Shown here: piece after piece, positions 1-9,023 of the stretch | How the letters are laid out: each line of letters opens with the position of its first letter | Position numbering within the stretch: position 1 is the stretch's first letter | Assembly (NCBI RefSeq): GCF_002993885.1 | Contig: NZ_CM009578.1 | Location: 3,308,009 to 3,372,008, forward strand | Direction: 5' to 3' | Origin: Sphingopyxis lindanitolerans | Lineage (GTDB): Bacteria > Pseudomonadota > Alphaproteobacteria > Sphingomonadales > Sphingomonadaceae | Length of the DNA stretch: 64,000 bases | The notes under the pieces: model-generated | What the model was told of the DNA's origin: nothing | What the model saw: only the letters and a program-made list of their open reading frames with translations | Databases searched by the model: none | Program-made: the position numbers and the translations under genes

Positions 1-518
1 GCGGGCAGGCGCTTCAGCCTTTTTTCGAGTGCCTCGACGTCATTGTGGCGAAAGGCGACGATTTCGGCGTCGCCCATCTTGCACCCGTCATAGATCGACG
101 CATGGCTGTCGATGTCGAGGATGACATAGTCGCCCTTGCCCGCGATCGTCGAGATGATGCCGAGGTTCGCCTGATAGCCGGTCGAAAACACCATGGCATG
201 ATCCATGGCGTAAAATTCTTTCAGTGCCTCTTCGCATTCCTTGTGGCCCTGATAGGTGCCGTTGAGGACGCGGCTGCCGGTCGTGCCGCTGCCGAAGGTG
301 TCGAGCGCGGCCTTGCCCGCGGCGATGACATCCTCGTCGAAGGTCATGCCCATATAATTATAGGTGCCGAGCAGGATCGTCTCGCGCCCGTTGCAGATCG
401 CGACGGTGGGCGAGAGCACTTTTTCCATCACCAGGCTGAACGGATCGGTGATCCCGGTCGCGAGCAAAGCCTCGCGCTGCTGGATCAGCGGGTCGAATTT
501 GGAGAAAAGGTCGGTCAT
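1..518 (-). CDS. spt: Serine palmitoyltransferase, N-terminal part (runs off window edge)
   Basis: This is the first ~172 residues of a PLP-dependent alpha-oxoamine synthase, reading MTDLFSKFDPLIQQ at the start. It carries the stretch ILLGTYNYMGMTFDEDVI and later GSGTTGSRVLNGTYQGH, which closely resembles the soluble Sphingomonas serine palmitoyltransferase as I remember it. The enzyme condenses L-serine with an acyl thioester to 3-ketosphinganine, the first step of sphingolipid synthesis, in the cytoplasm. The PLP lysine lies outside the window. An acyl carrier protein gene sits 7 bp upstream on the same strand, which favours SPT over the related 5-aminolevulinate synthase or 2-amino-3-ketobutyrate CoA ligase. 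Confidence 0.85.
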   Translation of the reverse strand, partial: MTDLFSKFDPLIQQREALLATGITDPFSLVMEKVLSPTVAICNGRETILLGTYNYMGMTFDEDVIAAGKAALDTFGSGTTGSRVLNGTYQGHKECEEALKEFYAMDHAMVFSTGYQANLGIISTIAGKGDYVILDIDSHASIYDGCKMGDAEIVAFRHNDVEALEKRLKRLP

Positions 519-525
519 CGACGCA

Positions 526-762
526 TCAACCCCGCAGTTTTTCGACCGCGTCGATCAGCTGGCCGACATTTTCGATCTCGGCCTGCTGGTTCATGCTGAT
601 GATGATGTCGAAACTGTCTTCGACCTCGGCGACGAAATCCATCACCGTCAGGCTGTCCCATTCGAGATCACCGGCAAAGGTCGTCGCGTCGGTCAGTTCG
701 GCGCCCTTTTTGTTGAAAGGCTCGATCAGGCCGTAAATCTGGTCCTTGAGGGCGGTGCTCAT
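526..762 (-). CDS. Acyl carrier protein linked to serine palmitoyltransferase
   Basis: This is a 78-residue acidic protein (MSTALKDQIYGLIEP...) with the ACP fold signature. The phosphopantetheine serine is in the EWDSLTVMDFV motif (DSL), about residue 37. I chose the internal ATG at 762 because upstream codons in this frame have no ACP character. It lies 7 bp before spt on the same strand, so the two are almost certainly one operon. The likely role is to deliver the acyl chain to SPT for 3-ketosphinganine formation, as proposed for dedicated ACPs beside spt in sphingolipid-making bacteria. It is distinct from a fatty-acid-synthase AcpP, whose gene normally sits with fabF. The assignment to sphingolipid synthesis rests on context. 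Confidence 0.85.
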   Translation of the reverse strand: MSTALKDQIYGLIEPFNKKGAELTDATTFAGDLEWDSLTVMDFVAEVEDSFDIIISMNQQAEIENVGQLIDAVEKLRG

Positions 763-914
763 CGGGTGCGTCCCATATAGAGGAATGTTGGGTGCGGGAA
801 TGCCGCGATGCTTCCCGCATGGCAAGCGAATGCGGCGGGAATCGGGCAGCATCTTGCCGTTCGTGGCGCTTCGTGCCATCCCCTCGCCAGGACCGCCGAC
901 AGGGACGCGATGCG

Positions 915-1487
915 ATGGACAGCGAAAAATCGGACGCGAAGCCGGAACGGCCGGCGATTTCCTTCCCGCCGAACGCGGTGCATCTCGTGCGCACCAATCA
1001 GCAGATCACGATGCAGCTGTCGCAGATGGCCGACCAGAAAGCATCGATCCTGATGGGCGCGACCTTCGTCGTCTTCACGCTCGCGGTCGGGCAGGCGCGC
1101 GGCGGGGGCGGGGCGTTCGCGATGCCGCTGACCGTGCTCGCGACCTTTTCCTTCCTCTCCGCGCTGCTCGCCATTTCGGCGGTGCTGCCGCGCGTCGGCA
1201 AGGCGCCGCCCGCCGTCTATCGCGACGGCGAGGACCACAGCAACATCCTGTTCTTCGGGCGTTTCGCGCAGATGGACGAGGATGAGTTCATCGACGCGGT
1301 CAAGGCGCGGATGCGCACCGAGGAGGATATTTACGAAACCATCCTGCGCGACACCTATCAGAACGGCCTCATCCTCGCGCGGCGCAAATATCGCTTTCTC
1401 GCTTATGCCTATCGATTGTTCGTCGTCGGGCTGACGCTGACCTTCCTCTCCTTCGCCTATGAGATGACGGTGCTGTGGCGCGGGTGA
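915..1487 (+). CDS. Standalone Pycsar effector-type membrane protein (PycTM/DUF5706)
   Basis: This is a 190-residue protein with a cytoplasmic N-terminus, a hairpin of two membrane segments (about residues 45-60 and 68-92), a soluble middle and a third segment (about 167-187). The ADQKASILMG motif leading into the first helix and the RRKYRFLAYAY stretch before the last are typical of the DUF5706 family, now named PycTM, the membrane effector of Pycsar anti-phage systems. In those systems a uridylate or cytidylate cyclase makes cCMP or cUMP that activates the effector. No cyclase gene is next to it here: neighbours are acp-spt (divergent) and a MATE pump. The start at 915 has an AGGGA 9 bp upstream. 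The family match is good, but a defence role is unproven. Confidence 0.7.
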   Translation: MDSEKSDAKPERPAISFPPNAVHLVRTNQQITMQLSQMADQKASILMGATFVVFTLAVGQARGGGGAFAMPLTVLATFSFLSALLAISAVLPRVGKAPPAVYRDGEDHSNILFFGRFAQMDEDEFIDAVKARMRTEEDIYETILRDTYQNGLILARRKYRFLAYAYRLFVVGLTLTFLSFAYEMTVLWRG

Positions 1488-1496
1488 AGTGAATAT

Positions 1497-1523
1497 CGTC
1501 GCCCCCGCCTTCGCGGGGCGACG
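1497..1523. repeat. REP-type GC-rich palindrome
   Basis: A 9-bp perfect inverted repeat CGTCGCCCC / GGGGCGACG with a 9-nt loop lies just after the PycTM stop. It is one of several related hairpins in the window (others near 13766, 15716, 22138 and 24499). All are intergenic, which suggests a REP family that can also act as an mRNA 3' end or weak terminator. No T-run follows. Confidence 0.6.
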
Positions 1524-1598
1524 GTCTGCTGTTGCCTATTTATCACCCCGGCTCGCGAAACCGCACGCGCCGTTCCTCCCCGCTATTGAACCGCTGAA

Positions 1599-3020
1599 AT
1601 GCCCCGCCTATCCGGGCCGGCTATGCTCGAGCAGGCGCACCCCCTGACCGCGGCGCCGCCGCAGACTTTCCGCGCCGAATTTCGCGCGACGCTGGCGCTT
1701 GCCCTGCCGCTGGCCGCGGCGAACCTGCTCCAGATGCTCGTTCATGCCGTCGATGTCATCTTCGTCGCGCGGCTCGGCGACACCGCGCTCGCGGCCTCGT
1801 CGCTCGGCGTCGCGATCTTCGGCCTGTTGCTGTGGACCGGCACCGGGCTGGTCGGCGCCGCCGCGCCGCTGATCGCCGCCGAACTCGGGCGGCGCAACCA
1901 TAGCGTGCGCGAGGTGCGGCGCACCGTCCGCATGGCGCTATGGCTCAGCCTGCTCGTTTCGCTCGCCTTCATGGGCGTCTGCGCGGCGGGCGGTCCGATC
2001 ATGCACGCGACGGGGCAGGATCCGATCCTCTCCGAACGCGCCGCCGGGTTCCTGCTGATCCTGATGTGGGGCATGTTTCCGATGATCGCGGCGAGCGTGC
2101 TGCGCATCTTCGTCTCGGCGCTCGGCCGGCCGACGATCGCGACCGCGATCACCTTCTTCGCGCTGTTCGTCAATGCGTTTGGCAATTGGGTGCTGGTGTT
2201 CGGCCACCTCGGCCTGCCCGCGCTCGGCCTCCATGGTTCGGCGCTGTCGAGCGTGATGACCAGCACCGCGATGCTGGTCGCCTATGTCGTCGTGATCCAG
2301 ACCGACCGGCGGCTGCGCCGCTATCATCTGTTCGGCAATTGGTGGCGCAGCGAATGGAGCCGGTTCGCGGAGATGCTGCGGATCGGCACCCCGATCGGCC
2401 TGACCATCCTCGCCGAAGCGGGGCTGTTCACCGGCGCCGCCTTCCTGATGGGCCGGATCGGCGAGGCGCAGCTTGCCGGGCATACGATCGCGCTCCAGAT
2501 CGCCGCGCTTGCTTTCCAGATACCCTTCGGCGTCGCGCAGGCGGCGACGATCCGCGTCGGGCTCGCCTATGGCGCGCGCGACCGCCGCGGCATCGCGCTC
2601 GCGGGGCGGGCCTCGCTGGGACTCGGCGTCGGTTTCATGGGCTTTACCGCGCTTTTGATCTGGCTGTTTCCCGGTCTTGTCCTGTCGATCTATGTCGATG
2701 TGAACGAGGCGAAGAACGCCGCGCTCGTCGGTTTCGCGATGCAGTTCCTCGTCGTCGCGGCGGCGTTCCAGCTTTTCGACGGTGCGCAGACGGTCGCCGC
2801 GGGGGTGCTGCGCGGGTTGCAGGACACGCGCATCCCGATGCTGATCGCGGTCTGCGGCTATTGGATCGCGGGCTATGGCACCGCCATCTATCTGGGGTTC
2901 TGGACGCCGCTGTCGGGCGTCGGCGTCTGGATCGGCCTCGCCGTCGGACTGGTCGTCGTCGCGGCGATGCTGCTCACGCGCTGGCGGCTGCGGGCGCGGC
3001 TGGGGCTGCTTCCGGCCTAG
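1599..3020 (+). CDS. MATE family efflux transporter
   Basis: This is a 473-residue polytopic inner-membrane protein with about 12 hydrophobic segments in two homologous halves. It begins with the typical MATE pattern ALPLAAANLLQMLVHAVDVIF, and the second half starts around residue 255 (LRIGTPIGLTILAEAGLF). Length and pattern fit NorM/DinF-like cation-coupled multidrug exporters. Members expel cationic drugs, dyes or metabolites using Na+ or H+ gradients; the substrate here cannot be told. An alternative start at 1623 (MLEQAHPL) is equally possible because neither start has a clear ribosome-binding site. It is isolated between a REP hairpin and the groES control region. Confidence 0.85.
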   Translation: MPRLSGPAMLEQAHPLTAAPPQTFRAEFRATLALALPLAAANLLQMLVHAVDVIFVARLGDTALAASSLGVAIFGLLLWTGTGLVGAAAPLIAAELGRRNHSVREVRRTVRMALWLSLLVSLAFMGVCAAGGPIMHATGQDPILSERAAGFLLILMWGMFPMIAASVLRIFVSALGRPTIATAITFFALFVNAFGNWVLVFGHLGLPALGLHGSALSSVMTSTAMLVAYVVVIQTDRRLRRYHLFGNWWRSEWSRFAEMLRIGTPIGLTILAEAGLFTGAAFLMGRIGEAQLAGHTIALQIAALAFQIPFGVAQAATIRVGLAYGARDRRGIALAGRASLGLGVGFMGFTALLIWLFPGLVLSIYVDVNEAKNAALVGFAMQFLVVAAAFQLFDGAQTVAAGVLRGLQDTRIPMLIAVCGYWIAGYGTAIYLGFWTPLSGVGVWIGLAVGLVVVAAMLLTRWRLRARLGLLPA

Positions 3021-3045
3021 GGCAAAAAACTTTGCTCGACACCGC

Positions 3046-3074
3046 TTGACGCCTCCAGCCCCTCCACCCATATG
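3046..3074 (+). promoter_or_regulatory. groESL promoter
   Basis: TTGACG (3046-3051) and CATATG (3069-3074) are separated by 17 bp, directly upstream of the CIRCE element and 70 bp before groES. The C before TTGAC makes the -35 also compatible with an alphaproteobacterial RpoH (heat-shock sigma) promoter. Which sigma factor reads it cannot be decided by eye. Confidence 0.6.
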
Positions 3075-3082
3075 CCTGCCTG

Positions 3083-3109
3083 TTAGCACTCTCCCAGGGC
3101 GAGTGCCAA
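3083..3109 (+). promoter_or_regulatory. CIRCE operator (HrcA binding site) for groESL
   Basis: TTAGCACTC, nine spacer bases and GAGTGCCAA match the CIRCE consensus (TTAGCACTC-N9-GAGTGCTAA) with one mismatch. Its position just after the promoter and before groES is the classical arrangement. HrcA should repress groES-groEL here and release on heat shock. hrcA itself is not in the window. Confidence 0.93.
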
Positions 3110-3143
3110 ACATGCCATCATTTGCACCTTTGGAGAGAAATCC

Positions 3144-3431
3144 ATGCAATTTCGTCCGCTGCACGACCGCGTGCTTGTTCGCCGTATCGAAGCCGAAGAA
3201 AAAACGGCCGGCGGCATCATCATTCCCGACACCGCCAAGGAAAAGCCGCAGGAAGGCGAAGTCGTCTCGGTCGGCTCGGGCACCCGCGCCGACGACGGCA
3301 AGGTGACCCCGCTCGACGTCAAGGCCGGCGACCGCATCCTGTTCGGCAAATGGTCGGGCACCGAGGTCAAGGTCGACGGCGAAGAGCTGCTGATCATGAA
3401 GGAATCGGACATCCTCGGCGTCATCGCCTGA
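3144..3431 (+). CDS. groES: Co-chaperonin GroES
   Basis: This is a 95-residue protein starting [14 protein letters not shown], with the mobile-loop region [19 protein letters not shown] and the C-terminal ILGVIA, all diagnostic of Cpn10. It forms the heptameric lid on the GroEL cage and assists ATP-dependent folding in the cytoplasm. GAGAG lies a few bases before the ATG. It is first in a two-gene operon with groEL 63 bp downstream, behind a CIRCE element. Confidence 0.98.
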   Translation: MQFRPLHDRVLVRRIEAEEKTAGGIIIPDTAKEKPQEGEVVSVGSGTRADDGKVTPLDVKAGDRILFGKWSGTEVKVDGEELLIMKESDILGVIA

Positions 3432-3455
3432 GCGATTTCATCGAATCACGAGTAA

Positions 3456-5138
<1,683 letters not shown>

Positions 5139-5174
5139 AGTCCGCGACCGTTCGGCACCCAGCCGACAGATAAG

Positions 5175-5206
5175 AGGGCCGGGGGAGCAATCCTCCGGCC
5201 CTTTTT
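5175..5206 (+). terminator. Intrinsic terminator of groESL
   Basis: A 12-bp stem (AGGGCCGGGGGA / TCCTCCGGCCCT, with one G-T pair) closes a GCAA tetraloop and is followed by TTTTTC. It starts 36 bp after the groEL stop. Confidence 0.92.
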
Positions 5207-5215
5207 CATGTCCTT

Positions 5216-5244
5216 CGTTACCCCGGATCGAGTCCGGGGTAACG
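5216..5244. repeat. Perfect 12-bp inverted repeat (REP-like)
   Basis: CGTTACCCCGGA and TCCGGGGTAACG form a perfect 12-bp stem around a 5-nt TCGAG loop, between the groEL terminator and the glutaminyl cyclase gene. It has no T-run and no promoter-like position, so a REP element is the likeliest explanation. Confidence 0.6.
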
Positions 5245-5291
5245 CAGGAGAGACATTGCCAGTTCACTTTCCGCGGCATAGCAAGGCATGG

Positions 5292-6056
5292 ATGATGGTC
5301 TTTCTTGCCTTCGCTCTCGCCCTGCTTGCGGACCCCGCAACGCCCGCGCCGCCGCCGGTCGAGCGTTGCGGCTATCGCATCGTCCAGACCTATCCGCACG
5401 ATGCGGCCAGCTTCACCCAGGGGCTGTTCTGGGACGATGGCCATCTCTACGAAGGCACCGGCCAATATGGCCGCTCGCGGATCGCGCGGCTCGACCTCCG
5501 GACCGGCAAGGCGCTCGCCGAGGCAAAGCTCCCCGCCGACCAGTTCGGCGAGGGGATCACGCGCTGGGGCGAGCAGATCATCGGCGTGACCTGGCAGAAT
5601 GGCGTCGGCCATCGCTGGTCGATCAAGGATCTGAAGCCGCTCGGCAATTTCACTTACGATGGCGAGGGGTGGGGCGTCACGATGGTCGACGGCAGCCTCG
5701 TGCTCAGCGACGGCTCGCCCGAGCTTCGTTTCCTCGACCCCGCGACGATGCGGGAGCAAAAGCGCGTCACCGTGCGACTGGGCGACCGGCCGGTCGGCAT
5801 GATCAACGAGCTTGAGGCGATCGACGGTCAGGTCTGGGCGAATATCTGGATGACCGATGTCATCGTCCGCATCGATCCCGTGAGCGGCGCCGTGGTGTCG
5901 CTCGTCGACCTTTCGGGGCTGAAGACGGATGCGGGAGCCAGCGGAGCCGACAGCGTCCTCAACGGCATCGCCTGGGACGCGAAGAAGAAGCGGCTGTTCG
6001 TCACCGGCAAATATTGGCCGAAGCTTTACGAGATCGCGCTGGCGGACTGCGTTTAG
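5292..6056 (+). CDS. Glutaminyl-peptide cyclotransferase, secreted
   Basis: This is a 254-residue protein of the plant/bacterial glutaminyl cyclase family (five-bladed propeller type). Diagnostic stretches are SFTQGLFWDDGHLYEGTGQY near residue 40, EGWGVTMVDGSLVLSDGS in the middle, and ELEAIDGQVWANIWMTDVI and LNGIAWD toward the end. The family converts N-terminal glutamine of peptides to pyroglutamate, releasing ammonia. I chose the ATG at 5292 because it gives a short hydrophobic signal sequence (MMVFLAFALALLADPATPA), whereas the longer reading runs through the upstream inverted repeat. The protein is predicted to be periplasmic. Its stop overlaps the stop of the convergent DJ-1 gene by four bases. 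Confidence 0.88.
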   Translation: MMVFLAFALALLADPATPAPPPVERCGYRIVQTYPHDAASFTQGLFWDDGHLYEGTGQYGRSRIARLDLRTGKALAEAKLPADQFGEGITRWGEQIIGVTWQNGVGHRWSIKDLKPLGNFTYDGEGWGVTMVDGSLVLSDGSPELRFLDPATMREQKRVTVRLGDRPVGMINELEAIDGQVWANIWMTDVIVRIDPVSGAVVSLVDLSGLKTDAGASGADSVLNGIAWDAKKKRLFVTGKYWPKLYEIALADCV

Positions 6057-6736
6057 GCCTTAAGCGCGGCCTCCATCCGCGCCGCCGCCGCGTCATAGAC
6101 GCGCGCCTTCAGCCCTTCGGTGATCGTCCCCGGCGTCCGGTCGGGATGGCCGCCGGCAAAGGGCGGGGCGGGGTCATATTCGATGGCGAGCTGAATCGCC
6201 TGCGCTACCGCTTCGCCCTGAAGGCGCGCGATCAGCGTCAGCGCGAAATCGAGCCCCGAGGTCACGCCGCCGCTGGTGACCAGATGGCCGTCCTCGACGA
6301 TGCGCGCTTTCACCGGCGCCGCCCCGACCAGCGGCAGCAGATGCGTATAGGCCCAGTGCGTCGTCGCGCGTTTGCCCCGCAGCAACCCGGCGCGGCCGAG
6401 CAGGAAAGCGCCGGTGCAGACGCTCGTCACCCATTGGGCCCCCGCAGCCTGGCGCGCGATGAAATCGATCGTCTCCGCATTTCCGAGCGCTTCGGTCACG
6501 CCGTGACCGCCGGGGACGCAGAGGATGTCGGCCTGCGGCGCGCTCGCGAAGTCGTGCGTCGGCAGGATCGCAAAGCCGCTGTCGGTGGCGATCGGGTCGC
6601 GATTCGCCGCCGCGCCGACCAGCCGTGCGCCGGGCATGCGGCTGAGCGCCTGCGCGGGCGCGGTAAAATCGAGCTGGGTGATTCCGGGAAACAGCAGGAA
6701 GACGACCGTGGTTGCGGGGGCGGCGGTGTCGGTCAT
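6053..6736 (-). CDS. DJ-1/PfpI family protein, isonitrile hydratase-like
   Basis: This is a 227-residue class I glutamine amidotransferase-like protein. The nucleophile elbow is SVCTGAFLLGRAGLLRG near residue 105 (Cys), followed by RATTHW, the pattern seen in isonitrile hydratase InhA and in the N-terminal domain of GlxA-type regulators. There is no AraC helix-turn-helix at the C-terminus, so it is not a GlxA regulator. InhA converts isonitriles to N-substituted formamides; other relatives are glyoxalases or proteases, so the exact reaction is open. It lies 3 bp after a small lipoprotein gene on the same strand, so they are probably cotranscribed. Confidence 0.75.
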   Translation of the reverse strand: MTDTAAPATTVVFLLFPGITQLDFTAPAQALSRMPGARLVGAAANRDPIATDSGFAILPTHDFASAPQADILCVPGGHGVTEALGNAETIDFIARQAAGAQWVTSVCTGAFLLGRAGLLRGKRATTHWAYTHLLPLVGAAPVKARIVEDGHLVTSGGVTSGLDFALTLIARLQGEAVAQAIQLAIEYDPAPPFAGGHPDRTPGTITEGLKARVYDAAAARMEAALKA

Positions 6737-6739
6737 CGC

Positions 6740-6928
6740 CTATTTCTCCGCCTTCGCTTGCTTGTCCGCGGTTCCGTCGCGGCTTTCGAGCATGTCGGCG
6801 GCATCGTCGAGCGCCTTGGCTTCGCTGACGGTGACGCCGCCGGGGCCGGGCTCATTGTCGGTGCGGCTGCATCCCGCCGCCGGCACCAGCGCCAGCGCGA
6901 GCAGGGCCGCGGGCCAAAGCGTTCGCAT
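6740..6928 (-). CDS. Small lipoprotein of unknown function
   Basis: This is a 62-residue protein whose start (MRTLWPAALLALALVPAAGC) is a lipoprotein signal peptide with the lipobox cysteine at residue 20. The mature part is ~43 residues, hydrophilic, and includes VSEAKALDDAADMLE. I chose the ATG at 6928; an upstream start would read through the terminator hairpin. The DJ-1 family gene follows after 3 bp. I know no function. Confidence 0.6.
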   Translation of the reverse strand: MRTLWPAALLALALVPAAGCSRTDNEPGPGGVTVSEAKALDDAADMLESRDGTADKQAKAEK

Positions 6929-6943
6929 CGTTCCGCTCCCACG

Positions 6944-6972
6944 AAAAAGGGCTCCATCCATGGATGGAGCCC
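6944..6972 (-). terminator. Terminator of the lipoprotein gene at 7004-7333
   Basis: GGGCTCCATCCA and TGGATGGAGCCC form a perfect 12-bp palindrome. On the minus strand it is followed by TTTTTCG. It sits just after the stop at 7004. Confidence 0.85.
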
Positions 6973-7003
6973 TTCGATATCAGCCCGAAGGCGAAGCTTC
7001 GAC

Positions 7004-7333
7004 TTATTTCTTGTCGTTGGCTTCGGCCTTCTTGGTCTCGTCGGCGATCTTGTCGCCCGCCTTGGCGGCGGCGTCGCCGGCGGCGTTCACCGTGCCTTCG
7101 ACGGCGTTGCCGGCGTCGTTGGCCGCACCCTCGACCGTGGCGCCCGCATCCTTGGCGGCATCGGCCGTCGCGTCGGCTGCGTCGGCAGCGCCCTGCGCAA
7201 CCGTGTCGCCCGCGGCGGCGGCATCGTCAGCGGCCGACGAAGCGGCGTCGGCCGCGGCGTCCTGGGTCTTGTCCGAGCAGGCGGCGAGGCTGAAAGCCGT
7301 AGCGGCCATCGCGGTGATGATGATCTTGCGCAT
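7004..7333 (-). CDS. Ala/Asp-rich lipoprotein, copy 1
   Basis: This is a 109-residue protein with a lipoprotein signal (MRKIIITAMAATAFSLAACS, Cys at 19) and a mature part made almost wholly of Ala, Asp, Gly, Lys and Thr in an imperfect heptad-like pattern (AADAADATADAAKDAGATV). The pattern suggests a long amphipathic helix or coiled coil, as in Lpp-like or LEA-like proteins. The internal ATG at 7333 is preferred because the longer start (MKGYSM) consists of its Shine-Dalgarno, AAAGGA. It resembles the next gene upstream (7498-7818) and probably arose with it by duplication. Function is unknown; an envelope or stress role is a guess. Confidence 0.75.
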   Translation of the reverse strand: MRKIIITAMAATAFSLAACSDKTQDAAADAASSAADDAAAAGDTVAQGAADAADATADAAKDAGATVEGAANDAGNAVEGTVNAAGDAAAKAGDKIADETKKAEANDKK

Positions 7334-7437
7334 GGAATATCCTTTCAAATACCAATGGCCTGGCGGCCACCGGGGTAAAATATTAGTCGTCGATCAGCGG
7401 CTTGGCAACCGCCCAGCGCCGGACGCCCCAAAGGAAA

Positions 7438-7465
7438 GGGGTCGCCGGCGCGTGCCGACGACCCC
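7438..7465 (-). terminator. Terminator of the lipoprotein gene at 7498-7818
   Basis: On the minus strand GGGGTCGTCGGC and GCCGGCGACCCC form a 12-bp stem (one wobble pair) with an ACGC loop, followed by TTTCCTTT. It begins 33 bp past the stop of the upstream lipoprotein gene. Confidence 0.8.
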
Positions 7466-7497
7466 CAAGTCCCTTCGGCCAAGGGCCGGAAAGACGC

Positions 7498-7818
7498 TTA
7501 CTTCTTGGCAGCGTCGACGGCGGCCTTCGCCTGGTCGGTCGCTTCCTTGGCGGCGTCGGCTGCTTCGGCAGCCTTGTCGCCCGCCGCGGCGGTGTCGCCG
7601 GCAGCGGCAGCGGCGCCGGCGTCGGTCGCAGCGTCCTTGGCAGTCGCAGCCGCGTCGGCAGCGCCCTGGGCGGCCTGCATCGCGCCGTCAGCCGCGCCTT
7701 CGACCGTGTCGGTCGCCGGAGTTTCGGTGGTGGCAGCGTTGTCGGCAGCCTTTTCACCGCAAGCGGCGAGGCCCAGCGAGGTCGCGAGAACGAGCGACAG
7801 AGTGATCAACTTCTTCAT
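7498..7818 (-). CDS. Ala/Asp-rich lipoprotein, copy 2
   Basis: This is a 106-residue protein with a lipoprotein signal (MKKLITLSLVLATSLGLAAC, Cys at 20). The low-complexity mature region is rich in Ala, Asp, Lys and Thr, ending DQAKAAVDAAKK. It is a paralogue of the gene at 7004-7333 in design, length and orientation. A G-rich ribosome-binding region lies before the ATG at 7818. The longer upstream reading has no signal peptide. Each copy has its own hairpin terminator, so they are separate transcripts or attenuated within one. Function is unknown. Confidence 0.75.
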   Translation of the reverse strand: MKKLITLSLVLATSLGLAACGEKAADNAATTETPATDTVEGAADGAMQAAQGAADAAATAKDAATDAGAAAAAGDTAAAGDKAAEAADAAKEATDQAKAAVDAAKK

Positions 7819-8013
7819 TTGGGAATACCCCTCTCGATTGAACCGATCGACCGGCATGGAACCAGATCGATCCCGTGAACTTGCCAATCGGATGCCGAAA
7901 TACCCCCTCGCCAAGGGGCGTGCAACGCTCTTTTTGCAAATTCGTCCGCCTTTTGTCGCAATTTGACCCGCGCCCGACAAAATCGGAACGGATGCGCCCG
8001 CTTCGGTTGACCA

Positions 8014-8035
8014 GATATAAAGAAAGCTTTATATC
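8014..8035 (+). promoter_or_regulatory. ArsR-family operator upstream of the methionine operon
   Basis: GATATAAAG and CTTTATATC are a perfect 9-bp inverted repeat separated by AAAG. It ends 7 bp before the ATG of the ArsR-methyltransferase gene that heads the metF-metH operon. Its A/T-rich sequence stands out from the GC-rich surroundings. The position suggests autoregulation, in the manner of the S-adenosylhomocysteine-responsive ArsR regulators (SahR type) of methionine genes; this is inferred. Confidence 0.7.
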
Positions 8036-8042
8036 CATTTTC

Positions 8043-9023
8043 ATGGCTGAGTTGCTCGACATTTTTCGCGCCCTTGCGGACCCGACGCGCCTGCGCGTCG
8101 TGGCGCTTTTGCGCGAAATGGAACTGGCGATCGGCGAACTCGCCGCGGTGCTCGACCAGAGCCAGCCGCGCGTTTCGCGCCACGTCCGCATCCTCGCGGA
8201 GGCCGGCATCGTCGAACGACGGCGCGAGGGGAGCTGGGTTTTCCTGCGCATTGCGGCCGAAGGCGCCGCGTCGGACATCATCGGGCAGGCCGGGGCGTGG
8301 CCCTTTTCGGAGGGCGAAGCACTGGTCAACGCCAATGATGCGCGCCGCCTTGCCGCGGTGCGCGCCGAGCGGGTCGCCGCCGCCGCGCGCTATTTCGCCG
8401 ACCATGCCGTCGAATGGGACGCGATCCGATCGCGCCACATCGCCGAAAGCGAGGTCGAGGCCGCGATGCTCGCGATGATGGGCGCGCGGGGGCTGGGGCA
8501 CCTGCTCGACATCGGCACGGGGACCGGGCGCATGGCGGAAATTTTCGCCCCCGCCGCGCGCCGCGTCACCGCGCTCGACCGCAGCCCGGAAATGCTGCGC
8601 CTCGCACGCGCCAAGCTGGCCGGGCACGCGGTGCCGATCGACCTGGTGCAGGGCGACTTCCTGAACCTGCCGGTCGAGGATGCGAGCATCGACAGCATCG
8701 TCATCCACCAGGCGCTGCACTTCGCGCACGAACCCGACCGGGTGATTGCCGAGGCGGGCCGGGTGCTGCGCAGCGGCGGACATCTGCTGATCGTCGATTT
8801 CGCGCCGCACGCGGACGAGGAACTGCGCACGCTCGCCGCGCACGCGCGCCTCGGTTTTTCCGACGCCCAGATCGGCGGCTGGTTCGCGGCGGCGGGGCTG
8901 GCGGTCGAAAACACGCAAACGCTCGAAGGCGGCGACCTCGCGGTCAAGCTGTGGCTTGGTCGCCGGGCCGACGGCGACAATCAATCTCCCCTCGTCAACA
9001 CCGATAAAAGGCTCGCGGCATGA
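8043..9023 (+). CDS. ArsR-type regulator fused to a SAM-dependent methyltransferase domain
   Basis: This is a 326-residue protein. Residues ~1-75 form an ArsR winged helix (FRALADPTRLRVVALLREM; recognition helix near QSQPRVSRHVRILAEAGIV). Residues ~140-320 are a class I methyltransferase fold with the SAM motif LLDIGTGTGRM near 155 and LVQGDF near 201. The start at 8043 is chosen because an operator-like palindrome ends 7 bp upstream and would otherwise be coding. It overlaps metF by four bases (ATGA) and is followed by both methionine synthase genes. It most likely senses SAM or SAH and represses the operon. No clear ribosome-binding site is visible, so a leaderless mRNA is possible. Confidence 0.85.
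   Translation: MAELLDIFRALADPTRLRVVALLREMELAIGELAAVLDQSQPRVSRHVRILAEAGIVERRREGSWVFLRIAAEGAASDIIGQAGAWPFSEGEALVNANDARRLAAVRAERVAAAARYFADHAVEWDAIRSRHIAESEVEAAMLAMMGARGLGHLLDIGTGTGRMAEIFAPAARRVTALDRSPEMLRLARAKLAGHAVPIDLVQGDFLNLPVEDASIDSIVIHQALHFAHEPDRVIAEAGRVLRSGGHLLIVDFAPHADEELRTLAAHARLGFSDAQIGGWFAAAGLAVENTQTLEGGDLAVKLWLGRRADGDNQSPLVNTDKRLAA

Noticed and set aside
1938..3164. 408-codon open frame on the minus strand
   Set aside because: It is antisense to the MATE transporter and reads through the CIRCE operator; composition is that of a shadow frame.
5216..5244. Second groEL terminator
   Set aside because: The hairpin has no T-run, and the strong terminator at 5175-5206 already ends the operon; it is better explained as a REP-like repeat.
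7819..8042. Cobalamin or SAM riboswitch before the methionine operon
   Set aside because: I could not find a B12-box or SAM-riboswitch core. An ArsR-type palindrome explains the region better.
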